A DNA stretch of 64,000 nucleotides, from the NCBI GenBank assembly GCA_023387375.1, contig JAEWIE010000041.1, positions 62,001-126,000 of the forward strand. The letters run 5' to 3'. Within the stretch, counting starts at the first letter, position 1, and every line of letters begins with the position of its first letter. Source of the DNA: Bacteroidota bacterium. GTDB taxonomy: Bacteria > Bacteroidota > Bacteroidia > Flavobacteriales > Weeksellaceae. Below the pieces are notes generated by a model, which saw nothing but the letters and a program-made list of their open reading frames with translations, ran no database searches and was not told the DNA's origin. Below, piece by piece: positions 29,530-37,574 of this stretch. A program made the position numbers and the translations under genes.

Positions 29530-30894
29530 ATGTTTCAAAGTTTACAGGACAAATTAGATAAAGCGCTCCATAATATCCAAGGTCGCGGTAAGATTACGGA
29601 AATCAATGTGGCGGAAACCGTAAAGGAAATCCGTCGTGCTCTAGTCGATGCCGACGTAAACTATAAAGTAGCAAAAGACCTAACCAAGAGAGTTCAGGAA
29701 AAAGCATTAGGACAAGATGTACTCACAAGTCTTACGCCTGGGCAATTAATGACCAAGATCGTTCACGATGAACTTGTAGACCTAATGGGAAAAACCCAAG
29801 AAGGGATCAATTTGTCAGGAAAACCTTCTGTTATATTAATTGCAGGTCTACAAGGTTCCGGGAAAACAACGTTCTCAGGGAAACTCGCCAACTATTTAAA
29901 AGCAAAACGTTCAAAAAAGCCACTCTTAGTTGCATGTGACGTCTATAGACCTGCCGCTATTGAGCAGTTAAAAGTTCTTGGGGAACAAATCGGTGTTCCA
30001 GTTTATACAGAACCAGGAGCCACCAACCCTTCTTCGATCGCGGAGAACGCAGTAAAACACGCAAAGGAAAACCACTTTGATGTGGTGATTGTCGATACAG
30101 CGGGACGTCTCGCCGTGGACGAGCAAATGATGAACGAAATTAAATCCGTTCATTATTTCATCAAGCCTGAGGAAACCTTATTCGTGGTAGACTCCATGAC
30201 CGGACAAGATGCGGTGAACACAGCTAAGACCTTCAATGAGGCCCTTAACTTCGACGGAGTTGTTCTTACTAAACTCGATGGGGATACTCGAGGGGGAGCT
30301 GCCTTAACCATCCGCTCTGTGGTGGAAAAACCAATCAAATTCATTTCTACAGGTGAGAAGATGGAGGCATTAGACCTCTTCTACCCAGAACGTATGGCAG
30401 ACCGTATCCTAGGAATGGGAGATGTAGTCTCATTAGTAGAAAGAGCCCAAGAACAATTTGACGAAGAAGAAGCCAAAAAGCTTCACAAAAAAATTGCGAA
30501 AAACGAATTTGGATTCGACGACTTCTTAAAGCAAATCGCCCAGATTAAGAAGATGGGGAACATGAAAGATTTGATGGGAATGATTCCGGGAGTCGGAAAA
30601 GCCATCAAAGACGTTGAAATTTCAGACGATGCCTTCAAACACATTGAAGCCATTATTTACTCGATGACCCCAGAGGAAAGAAGAAGACCTTCCACTATTG
30701 ATATGAGTCGCAAAAAACGAATCGCCAAAGGAGCGGGTCGCAAACTTGAAGATGTGAACCAACTCATGAAGCAATTTGAACAAATGGGTAAAATGATGAA
30801 GATGATGCAAGGCCCACAAGGAAAGCAAATGATGCAAATGATGAGCAAAATGGGAGGCGGGCAAGGCATCCCTGGAATGGGTGGTAAAATGTAA
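29530..30894 (+). CDS. ffh: Signal recognition particle protein Ffh
   Basis: The 454-residue GTPase has an N domain, G domain with GLQGSGKTTFSGKLA, DVYRPAA, DTAGRL and TKLDGD, and a C-terminal methionine-rich M domain ending MMKMMQGPQGKQMM and GMGGKM. It binds signal peptides and SRP RNA to target membrane proteins. A TATTTTTG box at 29503-29510 lies 19 nt upstream. No SRP RNA gene is visible nearby. Confidence 0.97.
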   Translation: MFQSLQDKLDKALHNIQGRGKITEINVAETVKEIRRALVDADVNYKVAKDLTKRVQEKALGQDVLTSLTPGQLMTKIVHDELVDLMGKTQEGINLSGKPSVILIAGLQGSGKTTFSGKLANYLKAKRSKKPLLVACDVYRPAAIEQLKVLGEQIGVPVYTEPGATNPSSIAENAVKHAKENHFDVVIVDTAGRLAVDEQMMNEIKSVHYFIKPEETLFVVDSMTGQDAVNTAKTFNEALNFDGVVLTKLDGDTRGGAALTIRSVVEKPIKFISTGEKMEALDLFYPERMADRILGMGDVVSLVERAQEQFDEEEAKKLHKKIAKNEFGFDDFLKQIAQIKKMGNMKDLMGMIPGVGKAIKDVEISDDAFKHIEAIIYSMTPEERRRPSTIDMSRKKRIAKGAGRKLEDVNQLMKQFEQMGKMMKMMQGPQGKQMMQMMSKMGGGQGIPGMGGKM

Positions 30895-30910
30895 CCATCA
30901 TACATACATA

Positions 30911-30945
30911 AAAAAAAGAATCGCCCATTAAGCGATTCTTTTTTT
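30911..30945. terminator. Bidirectional terminator between ffh and phoH
   Basis: A 14-bp perfect stem (30911-30924 with 30932-30945), 7-nt loop, A-run on the left and T-run on the right, between convergent genes. Confidence 0.92.
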
Positions 30946-30981
30946 GGGCATGGAGAATTCCTCCACCTCTAAAGAATCCTT

Positions 30982-31941
30982 TTATTCATCTCGCATACGT
31001 TTTTCTTCCGAATTGTAGGCTAAAATTATTTTGCGTACAACCGGATGCCTAACGACATCTTCCTCCGTTAAATGCACGAACCCAATTTCTTTGACCTCTT
31101 TTAGTATTCGCATGGCTTCCTTAAGCCCCGATTTCTGTCTTAAAGGAAGGTCTACTTGACTAGGGTCCCCCGTAATAATAAACTTAGCGTTCATCCCCAT
31201 TCGGGTTAAAAACATCTTCATCTGGGCATGCGTTGTGTTTTGAGCTTCATCTAAAATAACAAAAGCTTCATCAAGGGTTCGGCCTCGCATAAAGGCAAGG
31301 GGCGCCACTTCAATTACTTTCTTTTCAATATAACTCTCTAATTTTTCATTGGGAAACATATCCCGAAGTGCATCGTAGAGTGGCTGTAAATACGGATCCA
31401 ATTTTTCTTTTAAGTCCCCAGGCAAGAATCCTAAACTCTCCCCTGCCTCTACAGCGGGGCGAGTGAGAATAATTCGTTTGACTTCTTTGTCTCGTAGCGC
31501 TTTTGCCGCAAGGGCGACACTTGTATAGGTCTTTCCAGTACCGGCAGGACCGATGGCAAAAACCATGTCTTTTTTCTCCGTTTCATACACGAGTTTTTGC
31601 AAATTGCTCGTCTTAGCCTTAATGACTTTTCCGTTTACACCTTTGACAATAATATGCTGGTCAAACACGAGTTTACGCTCATTTTCATCCTTAATTTTTA
31701 GAATGTTCTCTACATCCTTTAGACTTATCGTATTGTTTTGCGTGATAAAAGCAACCAAATCGTCAAGTTTGCCTTTTAGTATATCAAGAGTTTCCTGATC
31801 ACCTAAGGCCAGTATGGAATGGTCTCTACCTGTAATCTTTAGGGTAGGAAAACTCGATTTGAGCAAGTTAAAATTCTGATTTTGCACTCCGTAAAATTCC
31901 TTCATGCCGATACCAGAAAGTTCATAATTTAATTCTGTCAT
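30982..31941 (-). CDS. phoH: PhoH-like ATPase
   Basis: The 319-residue P-loop protein has Walker A GPAGTGKTYTSVALA, Walker B AFVILDEAQNTT and the PhoH segments RPAVEAGESLGFLPGDL and LTRMGMNAKFIITGDPSQVDLP. The N-terminal part resembles the PhoL/YbeZ form, which acts with YbeY in ribosome quality control and rRNA maturation. No ybeY is adjacent. Two CAAAAATA sites (31975 and 31989) read as -7 boxes on the minus strand. Confidence 0.93.
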   Translation of the reverse strand: MTELNYELSGIGMKEFYGVQNQNFNLLKSSFPTLKITGRDHSILALGDQETLDILKGKLDDLVAFITQNNTISLKDVENILKIKDENERKLVFDQHIIVKGVNGKVIKAKTSNLQKLVYETEKKDMVFAIGPAGTGKTYTSVALAAKALRDKEVKRIILTRPAVEAGESLGFLPGDLKEKLDPYLQPLYDALRDMFPNEKLESYIEKKVIEVAPLAFMRGRTLDEAFVILDEAQNTTHAQMKMFLTRMGMNAKFIITGDPSQVDLPLRQKSGLKEAMRILKEVKEIGFVHLTEEDVVRHPVVRKIILAYNSEEKRMRDE

Positions 31942-32042
31942 AGATTGCCATTGCTAATTGATGCTTAAATTTAGCAAAAATATGCACACAAAAATAATTA
32001 GTTTTCCACAAAGTCTTATTTTCAACTCCGCTTGAAATTTGC

Positions 32043-32050
32043 TAATTTTG
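32043..32050 (+). promoter_or_regulatory. -7 box 4 nt before the SAM hydrolase start codon
   Basis: TAATTTTG fits TAnnTTTG and is separated from the ATG by only four bases, which predicts a leaderless or nearly leaderless transcript. The -33 position reads TTTT instead of TTTG. Confidence 0.5.
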
Positions 32051-32054
32051 CGCC

Positions 32055-32903
32055 ATGCCTGTTATCACGCTCACCTCTGATTTTGGACTTGTCGATTACC
32101 GTGTTGCCGCACTCAAAGGAAGCATTTTGAGTCAAAAGCTCGATGCAATCATCATCGACCTTTCTCATGAGATTGATGCCTACAATCTTTTGCAAGCTGC
32201 CTATGTAGTAAGAAATGCGTACAAACATTTTCCGACGGGAAGTGTGCATATCATTGCAGTGGACAGTTCCTATAGCAAGCATGTGCGAAGTATCTTATAC
32301 AAAGCGGATGGACACTATTTTCTATGCGCAGACAATGGACTTTTGGACCTCATCTTTTATGATATTAAACCGGATGCTGTCTATGAGGTTACCTTAAACA
32401 ATCGTTTTGATGACGACGTACGCTCTATGGGGGTCGACATCTTTGTGCCCTCCGCGGTCCATCTAATTCAAGGCGGAGTCCCCGAAGTCATTGGACGAAA
32501 AATAAAAAATCCAAAATCCCTTTCCTTTGCTCGCGCTGTGCACAACGAAAGTGAAAAGATGATCATTGGAGAAGTCATGTACATTGATAATTTTGGGAAT
32601 CTCGTTTCAAACATTCACAAAAAGTTTTTTGAAAAAATACGAGCGAACCACCATAGCTTTACAATCAAATTTCGAAACCTTTCTTTAGTCTCCGTCTACA
32701 ACAATCCGACCGAATTTGTAACCGATTGGAAAAACGAGCATGAATACCATGGCAAAGCTGTGGCTGTATTCAACGAAGCGGATCTTCTTGAACTCTGCAT
32801 TTACAAAGGAAACAAAAGAAATGGCGCGAAAACCTTGTTTGGACTCAATGTAGGCGAAAGCGTCTATGTTGAATTTGCGAACGCAGCAGAAGAATCGCTC
32901 TAA
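32055..32903 (+). CDS. SAM hydrolase (S-adenosyl-L-methionine hydroxide adenosyltransferase family)
   Basis: The 282-residue protein begins PVITLTSDFGLVDYRVAALKG and carries IIDLSHEID, VHIIAVD, FLCADNGLL and YIDNFGNLVSNI. This is the pattern of the DUF62 family, which splits SAM into adenosine and methionine with water as nucleophile. Fluorinase/chlorinase-specific loops are not evident, so hydrolase is the safer call. It is divergent from phoH and followed 59 nt later by hemJ. Confidence 0.9.
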   Translation: MPVITLTSDFGLVDYRVAALKGSILSQKLDAIIIDLSHEIDAYNLLQAAYVVRNAYKHFPTGSVHIIAVDSSYSKHVRSILYKADGHYFLCADNGLLDLIFYDIKPDAVYEVTLNNRFDDDVRSMGVDIFVPSAVHLIQGGVPEVIGRKIKNPKSLSFARAVHNESEKMIIGEVMYIDNFGNLVSNIHKKFFEKIRANHHSFTIKFRNLSLVSVYNNPTEFVTDWKNEHEYHGKAVAVFNEADLLELCIYKGNKRNGAKTLFGLNVGESVYVEFANAAEESL

Positions 32904-32962
32904 GCTCTCAACAAACTATTCATTTTTTCAATTAACTTTGCATCTCAACTCAAGCCTATTTC

Positions 32963-33541
32963 ATGCTCTATTTAATTCTCAAAGCGATTCATGTCATCTT
33001 CATGGTTAGCTATTTTGCAGGCCTATTCTACCTCGTTCGTATTTTTGTCTATTACAAAGACACGGACGACTTCGAGGCCACTCGTAAAAAGGTGCTACGT
33101 GAGCAGTATCTTTTTATGGCAACAAGGCTTTGGAAACTTATTACAGTCCCAGCATTCACCATTATGCTCTTAAGTGGACTTTCTCTTTTGTTTGTTCATT
33201 ATCCAGAGTTTCCTCTGCTTAGAACCGATCCTTTTTCCTGGTTCTATATTAAGGCCCTGTTTCTCGTTGGACTTTTCACTTACCATTACTGGTGTTATAA
33301 CAAGCTAAATGAACTACGCGGACTAAAGGGTGAAGATCTTAGCACACCGAATTTAAAACTAAGACAATTCAATGAAATTGGAACGTTTATTCTCTTTCTA
33401 GTCGTATTTACGGTCTTCTTAAAATCAGCCATTTTCGACTACTGGTGGCAACTTATAGTAGGATTTATTGTTCTTGTGATCTGCATTACACTTACGGTGA
33501 AGCTAGTGAATAAAGGCAAGAAAAAAAGAAAGAAAAACTAA
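32963..33541 (+). CDS. hemJ: Protoporphyrinogen IX oxidase HemJ (CopD-like membrane protein)
   Basis: The 192-residue integral membrane protein starts MLYLILKAIHVIFMVSYFAGLFYLVR, with His10 as the expected haem-ligand position. It also has FYIKALFLVGLFTYHYWCY with the conserved Lys/His, and FNEIGTFILFLVV. These match HemJ, which oxidises protoporphyrinogen IX in haem synthesis. About five membrane helices and a lysine-rich C-terminal tail are seen. It probably shares its promoter region with the SAM hydrolase or uses a TAACTTTG box near 32932. Confidence 0.88.
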   Translation: MLYLILKAIHVIFMVSYFAGLFYLVRIFVYYKDTDDFEATRKKVLREQYLFMATRLWKLITVPAFTIMLLSGLSLLFVHYPEFPLLRTDPFSWFYIKALFLVGLFTYHYWCYNKLNELRGLKGEDLSTPNLKLRQFNEIGTFILFLVVFTVFLKSAIFDYWWQLIVGFIVLVICITLTVKLVNKGKKKRKKN

Positions 33542-33544
33542 GCT

Positions 33545-33973
33545 CTATACATCCCGAATAAAATCTTCATACTCGTAAAAGAATATCTCTGCTTTCTCCA
33601 TTTTGTCATAGAAAAATTCGAAAATGCTCGGCCACGTCGCTTTGTTGTAGATAGAAACCCCTTCAATTTGCACCCAAAAGCTAGAAATGATTTTTCCACT
33701 TTCGATCTCAAATTCCGCTCTTTTCTCGAGACTTCCCCAGACTTCCTTCAACTGATCTTCTAAGGACCATAGCTTGTTGTAATACGACTCTTGAAGTTCC
33801 AGGTCCTTCATTTCTAAATCAATGGAAACTCTTGCCTTCGAGGTATCTGCATGGAATTTAAACGAAAAATCTTTAATCTTTGTGCGGTAGAGAATCCATT
33901 TGCGTGGAAAGGATTTTCCAAACGCCGTCCAGAACTCTTTTCTCAACTTTTGGGCTTCTTCTTTGCTAAACAT
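33545..33973 (-). CDS. DUF4268 domain protein
   Basis: The 142-residue protein begins MFSKEEAQKLRKEFWTAFGKSFPRKW, the start typical of stand-alone DUF4268 proteins in Bacteroidota. A predicted alpha/beta domain follows (FKFHADTSKARVSIDLEM, LEDQLKEVWGSLEKRAEF) with an acidic, aromatic C-terminus. The fold resembles the nuclease-like domain linked to restriction enzymes elsewhere, but no PD-(D/E)xK motif is evident and no restriction genes are near. It converges on hemJ with a 3-nt gap. Confidence 0.78.
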   Translation of the reverse strand: MFSKEEAQKLRKEFWTAFGKSFPRKWILYRTKIKDFSFKFHADTSKARVSIDLEMKDLELQESYYNKLWSLEDQLKEVWGSLEKRAEFEIESGKIISSFWVQIEGVSIYNKATWPSIFEFFYDKMEKAEIFFYEYEDFIRDV

Positions 33974-34037
33974 GAAAAGTTTAATTTAAGCTCAAAAATA
34001 GGAATTTTTTCATTGGAAATTAGAGTCACACAGATCA

Positions 34038-34069
34038 TTTGAGAAGCTCAAAGATTTTGATTAATTTTG
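34038..34069 (+). promoter_or_regulatory. Promoter of the Rrf2 regulator, directly abutting the start codon
   Basis: TTTG at 34038-34041 and TAATTTTG at 34062-34069 are 20 nt apart, a full consensus match. The ATG follows four bases later, so the predicted transcript has almost no leader. Confidence 0.75.
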
Positions 34070-34073
34070 TTTC

Positions 34074-34517
34074 ATGCTCTCTAAAAAATCACATTACGCC
34101 TTCAAAGCTCTTGGGTATCTGGTAGACCATCATCAAAAAGGGCCTATTTTAATCTCTGAGATTGCGCAAAGCAAAAGTATTCCTCTCAAGTTTCTAGAAA
34201 ACATCCTTCTAGAATTAAGACGAGATGGTATTTTGGAAAGCAAAAAAGGAAAAGGGGGCGGCTATTTTATAAAGCTAGATCCAAAGGATGTTTCCCTCGC
34301 AAGAATAATCCGACTCATCAACGGACCTATTGCCCTTATCCCCTGCGTAAGTCTAAATTTTTACGAAAAATGCGCAAACTGTAGCGAGCCTCATTGTGGC
34401 CTTCACGATGTATTTGTAGAAGTTCGAGATGCCACATTAGCCGTTCTTGAAAAAAAATCTCTGCTCGATCTTGCAGACCAAGAATTGGACCCGAACTTGG
34501 AGCTACCCTCCTTGTAA
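34074..34517 (+). CDS. Rrf2-family transcriptional regulator next to the sulfate-assimilation genes
   Basis: The 147-residue protein has the Rrf2 winged helix-turn-helix (MLSKKSHYAFKALGYL, ISEIAQSKSIPLKFLENILLELRRDGIL, and wing KGKGGGYF). It also has a cysteine cluster at Cys91, Cys100, Cys103 and Cys108. Family members with such clusters are CysR/CymR-like cysteine sensors or IscR/NsrR-like Fe-S sensors. Its place just upstream of cysH-cysD-cysN in the same direction suggests control of sulfur assimilation. The spacing differs from IscR, so the exact sensing mode is open. Confidence 0.88.
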   Translation: MLSKKSHYAFKALGYLVDHHQKGPILISEIAQSKSIPLKFLENILLELRRDGILESKKGKGGGYFIKLDPKDVSLARIIRLINGPIALIPCVSLNFYEKCANCSEPHCGLHDVFVEVRDATLAVLEKKSLLDLADQELDPNLELPSL

Positions 34518-34603
34518 ACCTCTTTTTTTCAGAGGAATACTCCCCATTTTATGAGCTCTGTTTTCATTGCTAAATACAGCTTGAAGGCCTTTGACACGTC
34601 TTT

Positions 34604-34630
34604 ACCAAATAGTCTACTAATTTTGTAGGT
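34604..34630. promoter_or_regulatory. Imperfect palindrome over the cysH promoter, candidate Rrf2 operator
   Basis: A 27-bp partly symmetric site has ACC at one end, GGT at the other and TA-TA symmetry at the centre. It overlaps the -33 TTTG of the cysH promoter. Rrf2 dimers bind sites of about this size, so it is a candidate operator of the neighbouring regulator. This is inference from position and symmetry only. Confidence 0.4.
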
Positions 34631-34652
34631 TTTTAATATTTAAGTACCTTTG
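34622..34652 (+). promoter_or_regulatory. Promoter of the cysH operon
   Basis: TTTG at 34622-34625 and TACCTTTG at 34645-34652 with 19 nt between them, ending 19 nt before the cysH ATG. A second TAATTTTG at 34618-34625 overlaps the -33 box but lacks a well-spaced partner. Confidence 0.8.
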
Positions 34653-34671
34653 CTGCGAAAATAACCTATTT

Positions 34672-35364
34672 ATGTTAGAGCCGGAAACGATAAAAGAGAT
34701 TGAACAAAGTTCCCTTCTTAGTGCTCTTGTGCAAATGAGCGAACTCTATCCCACTGGGATTGTGTTCTCTTCCTCATTGGGACAAGAGGACCAAGTGCTA
34801 ACGGATGCGATATTCAAGAACCATCTTCCCATTGAGGTTTTTACGCTCGATACGGGTCGATTGTTCTACGAACATTACGAGCTTCTCGCACAAAACAAAG
34901 CCAAATATAAGATCGATACAAAGCTTTATTTTCCGGATGCAAATGAAGTCGAAAAGTATGTGAAAGAAAAGGGAATTAACGGATTTTATCAATCGGTTGA
35001 AAACCGAAAACTGTGCTGTGAAATCCGTAAGGTAAGACCCTTAAATAGGGCGCTAGAAGGTGCCAAAGTTTGGATTACGGGATTACGCGCGGAGCAATCC
35101 GACAACCGCGAACACATGCCCATGATTGAATGGGACGCTCATCGAAACCTCTATAAATTCAATCCATTAATCCATTGGAGTTATCAAGAAGTTCTTGATT
35201 ATATCGAGCAGCATAAAGTCCAAGAACTTCCTTTGCATAAAAAAGGCTTTATTAGTGTAGGATGCAAACCTTGCACTAGAGCCATTGAACCGGGAGAAAA
35301 CCCACGCGCCGGTCGTTGGTGGTGGGAAGACTCTCATAAAGAATGCGGACTGCATTCCAACTAA
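34672..35364 (+). CDS. cysH: Adenylylsulfate (APS) reductase, thioredoxin-dependent
   Basis: The 230-residue protein reduces activated sulfate to sulfite. It has the PAPS-reductase-fold P-loop-like SSSLGQEDQVLTD, the LDTGRLF motif and the C-terminal ECGLH catalytic cysteine (Cys225). It also keeps Cys115-Cys116 and Cys198-x-x-Cys201, the four ligands of the [4Fe-4S] cluster that mark APS rather than PAPS reductases. This agrees with the absence of an APS kinase gene. cysD follows after 17 nt. Confidence 0.93.
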   Translation: MLEPETIKEIEQSSLLSALVQMSELYPTGIVFSSSLGQEDQVLTDAIFKNHLPIEVFTLDTGRLFYEHYELLAQNKAKYKIDTKLYFPDANEVEKYVKEKGINGFYQSVENRKLCCEIRKVRPLNRALEGAKVWITGLRAEQSDNREHMPMIEWDAHRNLYKFNPLIHWSYQEVLDYIEQHKVQELPLHKKGFISVGCKPCTRAIEPGENPRAGRWWWEDSHKECGLHSN

Positions 35365-35381
35365 TTCTAAAGATTTTTTAT

Positions 35382-36290
35382 ATGAATTCACACCGCTTAG
35401 ATTATCTTGAGCAACTTGAAGCTGAAAGCATTTACATTATGCGTGAGGTCGCGGCGCAATTTGACAAACCCGCCCTTCTATTTAGTGGAGGAAAAGATTC
35501 CATCACCATGGTGCACTTGGCTCAGAAAGCCTTTGCACCCATGAACATTCCTTTTCCTTTGGTTCACATTGATACGGGACACAACTTTAAAGAAGCCTTA
35601 GACTTCCGAGATAAACTTGCGAAGGAAATAGGGGCAAATCTTATTGTTCGCCAAGTAGAAGATACGATACGAGAAAAAAATCTAACCGAGCCAAAAGGGA
35701 AATTTGCCTCTCGAAATTGGCTTCAAACTCATACGCTTTTAGACACCATTGAAGAATTTGAATTTGATGCCTGCCTAGGAGGTGCAAGACGTGACGAGGA
35801 AAAAGCAAGAGCAAAAGAAAGGTTTTTCTCCGTGCGTGATGAATTCGGACAGTGGGATCCCAAACTTCAAAGACCTGAACTTTGGAATATCTACAATGGA
35901 AAAATCCACAAAGGAGAGAATGTAAGGGTCTTTCCTATTTCCAATTGGACAGAATTAGACGTTTGGAATTACATTAAGAAAGAGAACATTCAATTGCCTC
36001 CTATCTACTTTGCACACGATCGAGAAGTACTAGAACACGAGGGTCAACTTATCGCCGTTTCTGATTTCATTCAAATTGATCCCGAAGACAAAATCTCAAC
36101 CAAACGAGTTCGGTATAGAACTGTAGGCGATATGACATGTACGGCAGCTGTCGAAAGCAATGCAAGTACGCTTGACGAAGTAGTAAATGAGATCACAGCC
36201 TCTCGAATTTCTGAGCGTGGAGAAACACGGATTGATGATAGAGCCACAGAGGCGGCCATGGAAGATAGAAAAAAAGGAGGCTACTTCTAA
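35382..36290 (+). CDS. cysD: Sulfate adenylyltransferase small subunit
   Basis: The 302-residue PP-loop ATPase has the SGGKDSITMVHLA motif, VHIDTGHNFKEAL, GGARRDEEKARAKER and the C-terminal ISERGETRIDDR segment. With CysN it makes APS from ATP and sulfate. I start at MNSHRLDYLEQLEAESI, the normal family start; the open frame runs 13 codons further up into cysH. cysN follows 34 nt later. Confidence 0.97.
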   Translation: MNSHRLDYLEQLEAESIYIMREVAAQFDKPALLFSGGKDSITMVHLAQKAFAPMNIPFPLVHIDTGHNFKEALDFRDKLAKEIGANLIVRQVEDTIREKNLTEPKGKFASRNWLQTHTLLDTIEEFEFDACLGGARRDEEKARAKERFFSVRDEFGQWDPKLQRPELWNIYNGKIHKGENVRVFPISNWTELDVWNYIKKENIQLPPIYFAHDREVLEHEGQLIAVSDFIQIDPEDKISTKRVRYRTVGDMTCTAAVESNASTLDEVVNEITASRISERGETRIDDRATEAAMEDRKKGGYF

Positions 36291-36324
36291 AAGTAGACCT
36301 CAAACCTAAAGCTAGAGAAAACAA

Positions 36325-37566
36325 ATGGACTTATTACGATTTATAACCGCTGGAAGTGTAGACGATGGAAAAAGCACCTTAATTGGTCGCCTGCTTTACG
36401 ACAGCAAAAGCATACTAGTGGACCAACTAGAAGCCCTTGAAAAACAATCTAAAAACAAAAACAAAGAGGGAATCGATTTAGCGATTCTCACCGACGGACT
36501 TCGCGCAGAAAGAGAGCAAGGCATCACAATCGACGTCGCTTATCGCTATTTTAACACAGCTCGCCGAAAGTTTATTATTGCGGATGCGCCTGGGCATGTG
36601 CAGTATACGAGAAACCTAATTACAGGAGCTTCCAATTCACAGCTTATGGTGATTTTAGTAGATGCTCGAAACGGTGTCATTGAGCAAACCAGACGACACT
36701 CCATCATCGCTTCTCTATTACAAATGCCACACGTCGTTGTGGCCATAAACAAAATGGATTTGGTGGACTATTCGAAAGAAATCTACGAGCAAATAAAATC
36801 AGACTATCAAAAGGTTGCAGACAGTCTTGGACTCTCTCAAGTACAATATTTCCCTATTTCTGCCTTCACTGGTGCTAACATCGTAGAATCCTCTGAAGAA
36901 ATGCCATGGTACACCGAAGGGCCGCTGCTTTCTTATCTAGAAACCCTTGAAATTGAGGAAAACAAGAAATCGGATAACAGTCGTTTTCAAGTTCAGTATG
37001 TGATTCGACCTCAAACACAGGAGCTTCATGACTACAGAGGCTTTGCAGGACAAGTGATTTCGGGTTCTTACTCGAAGGGCGATCGGATTTCAATTCTTCC
37101 CCAGCAAATTTCCACCACAATTTCTAAAATTGAAAAAGCAGGAAGTGAGGTGGATACCATTTATGCCTCTGAGCCTTGTGTCATTCATTTAACTGACGAC
37201 ATTGATGTTTCCAGGGGAGATTCTTTTGTTTTGGATAGCCAGAAGGTCAAAATGGAAAACGAGTTCGATGCGCTCGTTTGCTGGCTCGACAACAAACCCT
37301 TACAAGAGGGCAATAAATACTTTCTACAACACAAAAGTCGCGTGGTAAAAACGGTTGTTAAAGAAATTTCTGAAATTATTGACGTCAATACGCTAGAGCG
37401 CCATAGTCTCGAGGGTCCAGTAAAACTAAACGAAGTAGTTCGCGTCAAATTAAAAACAGCCTCTCCACTCGTGTTTGATAGTTTTGAAGAAAACAGCCAA
37501 ACGGGAAGCGCTATTTTAGTAGACCAAACGAGCAACAGTACTGTCGGGGCAGTAATGATTCGTTAA
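36325..37566 (+). CDS. cysN: Sulfate adenylyltransferase large subunit (GTPase)
   Basis: The 413-residue translation-factor-like GTPase has G1 GSVDDGKSTLIGRLL, EREQGITIDVAY, G3 DAPGHVQYTRN and G4 NKMDLVDY, then two beta-barrel domains. GTP hydrolysis drives APS formation by CysD. It lacks the C-terminal APS-kinase (CysC) fusion found in some bacteria, consistent with direct APS reduction by CysH. Confidence 0.97.
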   Translation: MDLLRFITAGSVDDGKSTLIGRLLYDSKSILVDQLEALEKQSKNKNKEGIDLAILTDGLRAEREQGITIDVAYRYFNTARRKFIIADAPGHVQYTRNLITGASNSQLMVILVDARNGVIEQTRRHSIIASLLQMPHVVVAINKMDLVDYSKEIYEQIKSDYQKVADSLGLSQVQYFPISAFTGANIVESSEEMPWYTEGPLLSYLETLEIEENKKSDNSRFQVQYVIRPQTQELHDYRGFAGQVISGSYSKGDRISILPQQISTTISKIEKAGSEVDTIYASEPCVIHLTDDIDVSRGDSFVLDSQKVKMENEFDALVCWLDNKPLQEGNKYFLQHKSRVVKTVVKEISEIIDVNTLERHSLEGPVKLNEVVRVKLKTASPLVFDSFEENSQTGSAILVDQTSNSTVGAVMIR

Positions 37567-37574
37567 TCAATAGA

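Noticed and set aside
29461..29538. Longer form of the small membrane protein upstream of atpB
   Set aside because: Would overlap the divergent ffh start and its promoter; the inner ATG gives a cleaner membrane protein.
33545..33973. DUF4268 gene as part of a restriction or defence system
   Set aside because: No methylase, specificity subunit or nuclease motif nearby; the stand-alone form is common in Bacteroidota.
34521..34543. Hairpin-like repeat after the Rrf2 gene as terminator
   Set aside because: Only a 5-bp stem and the T-run lies in the loop rather than after the stem.
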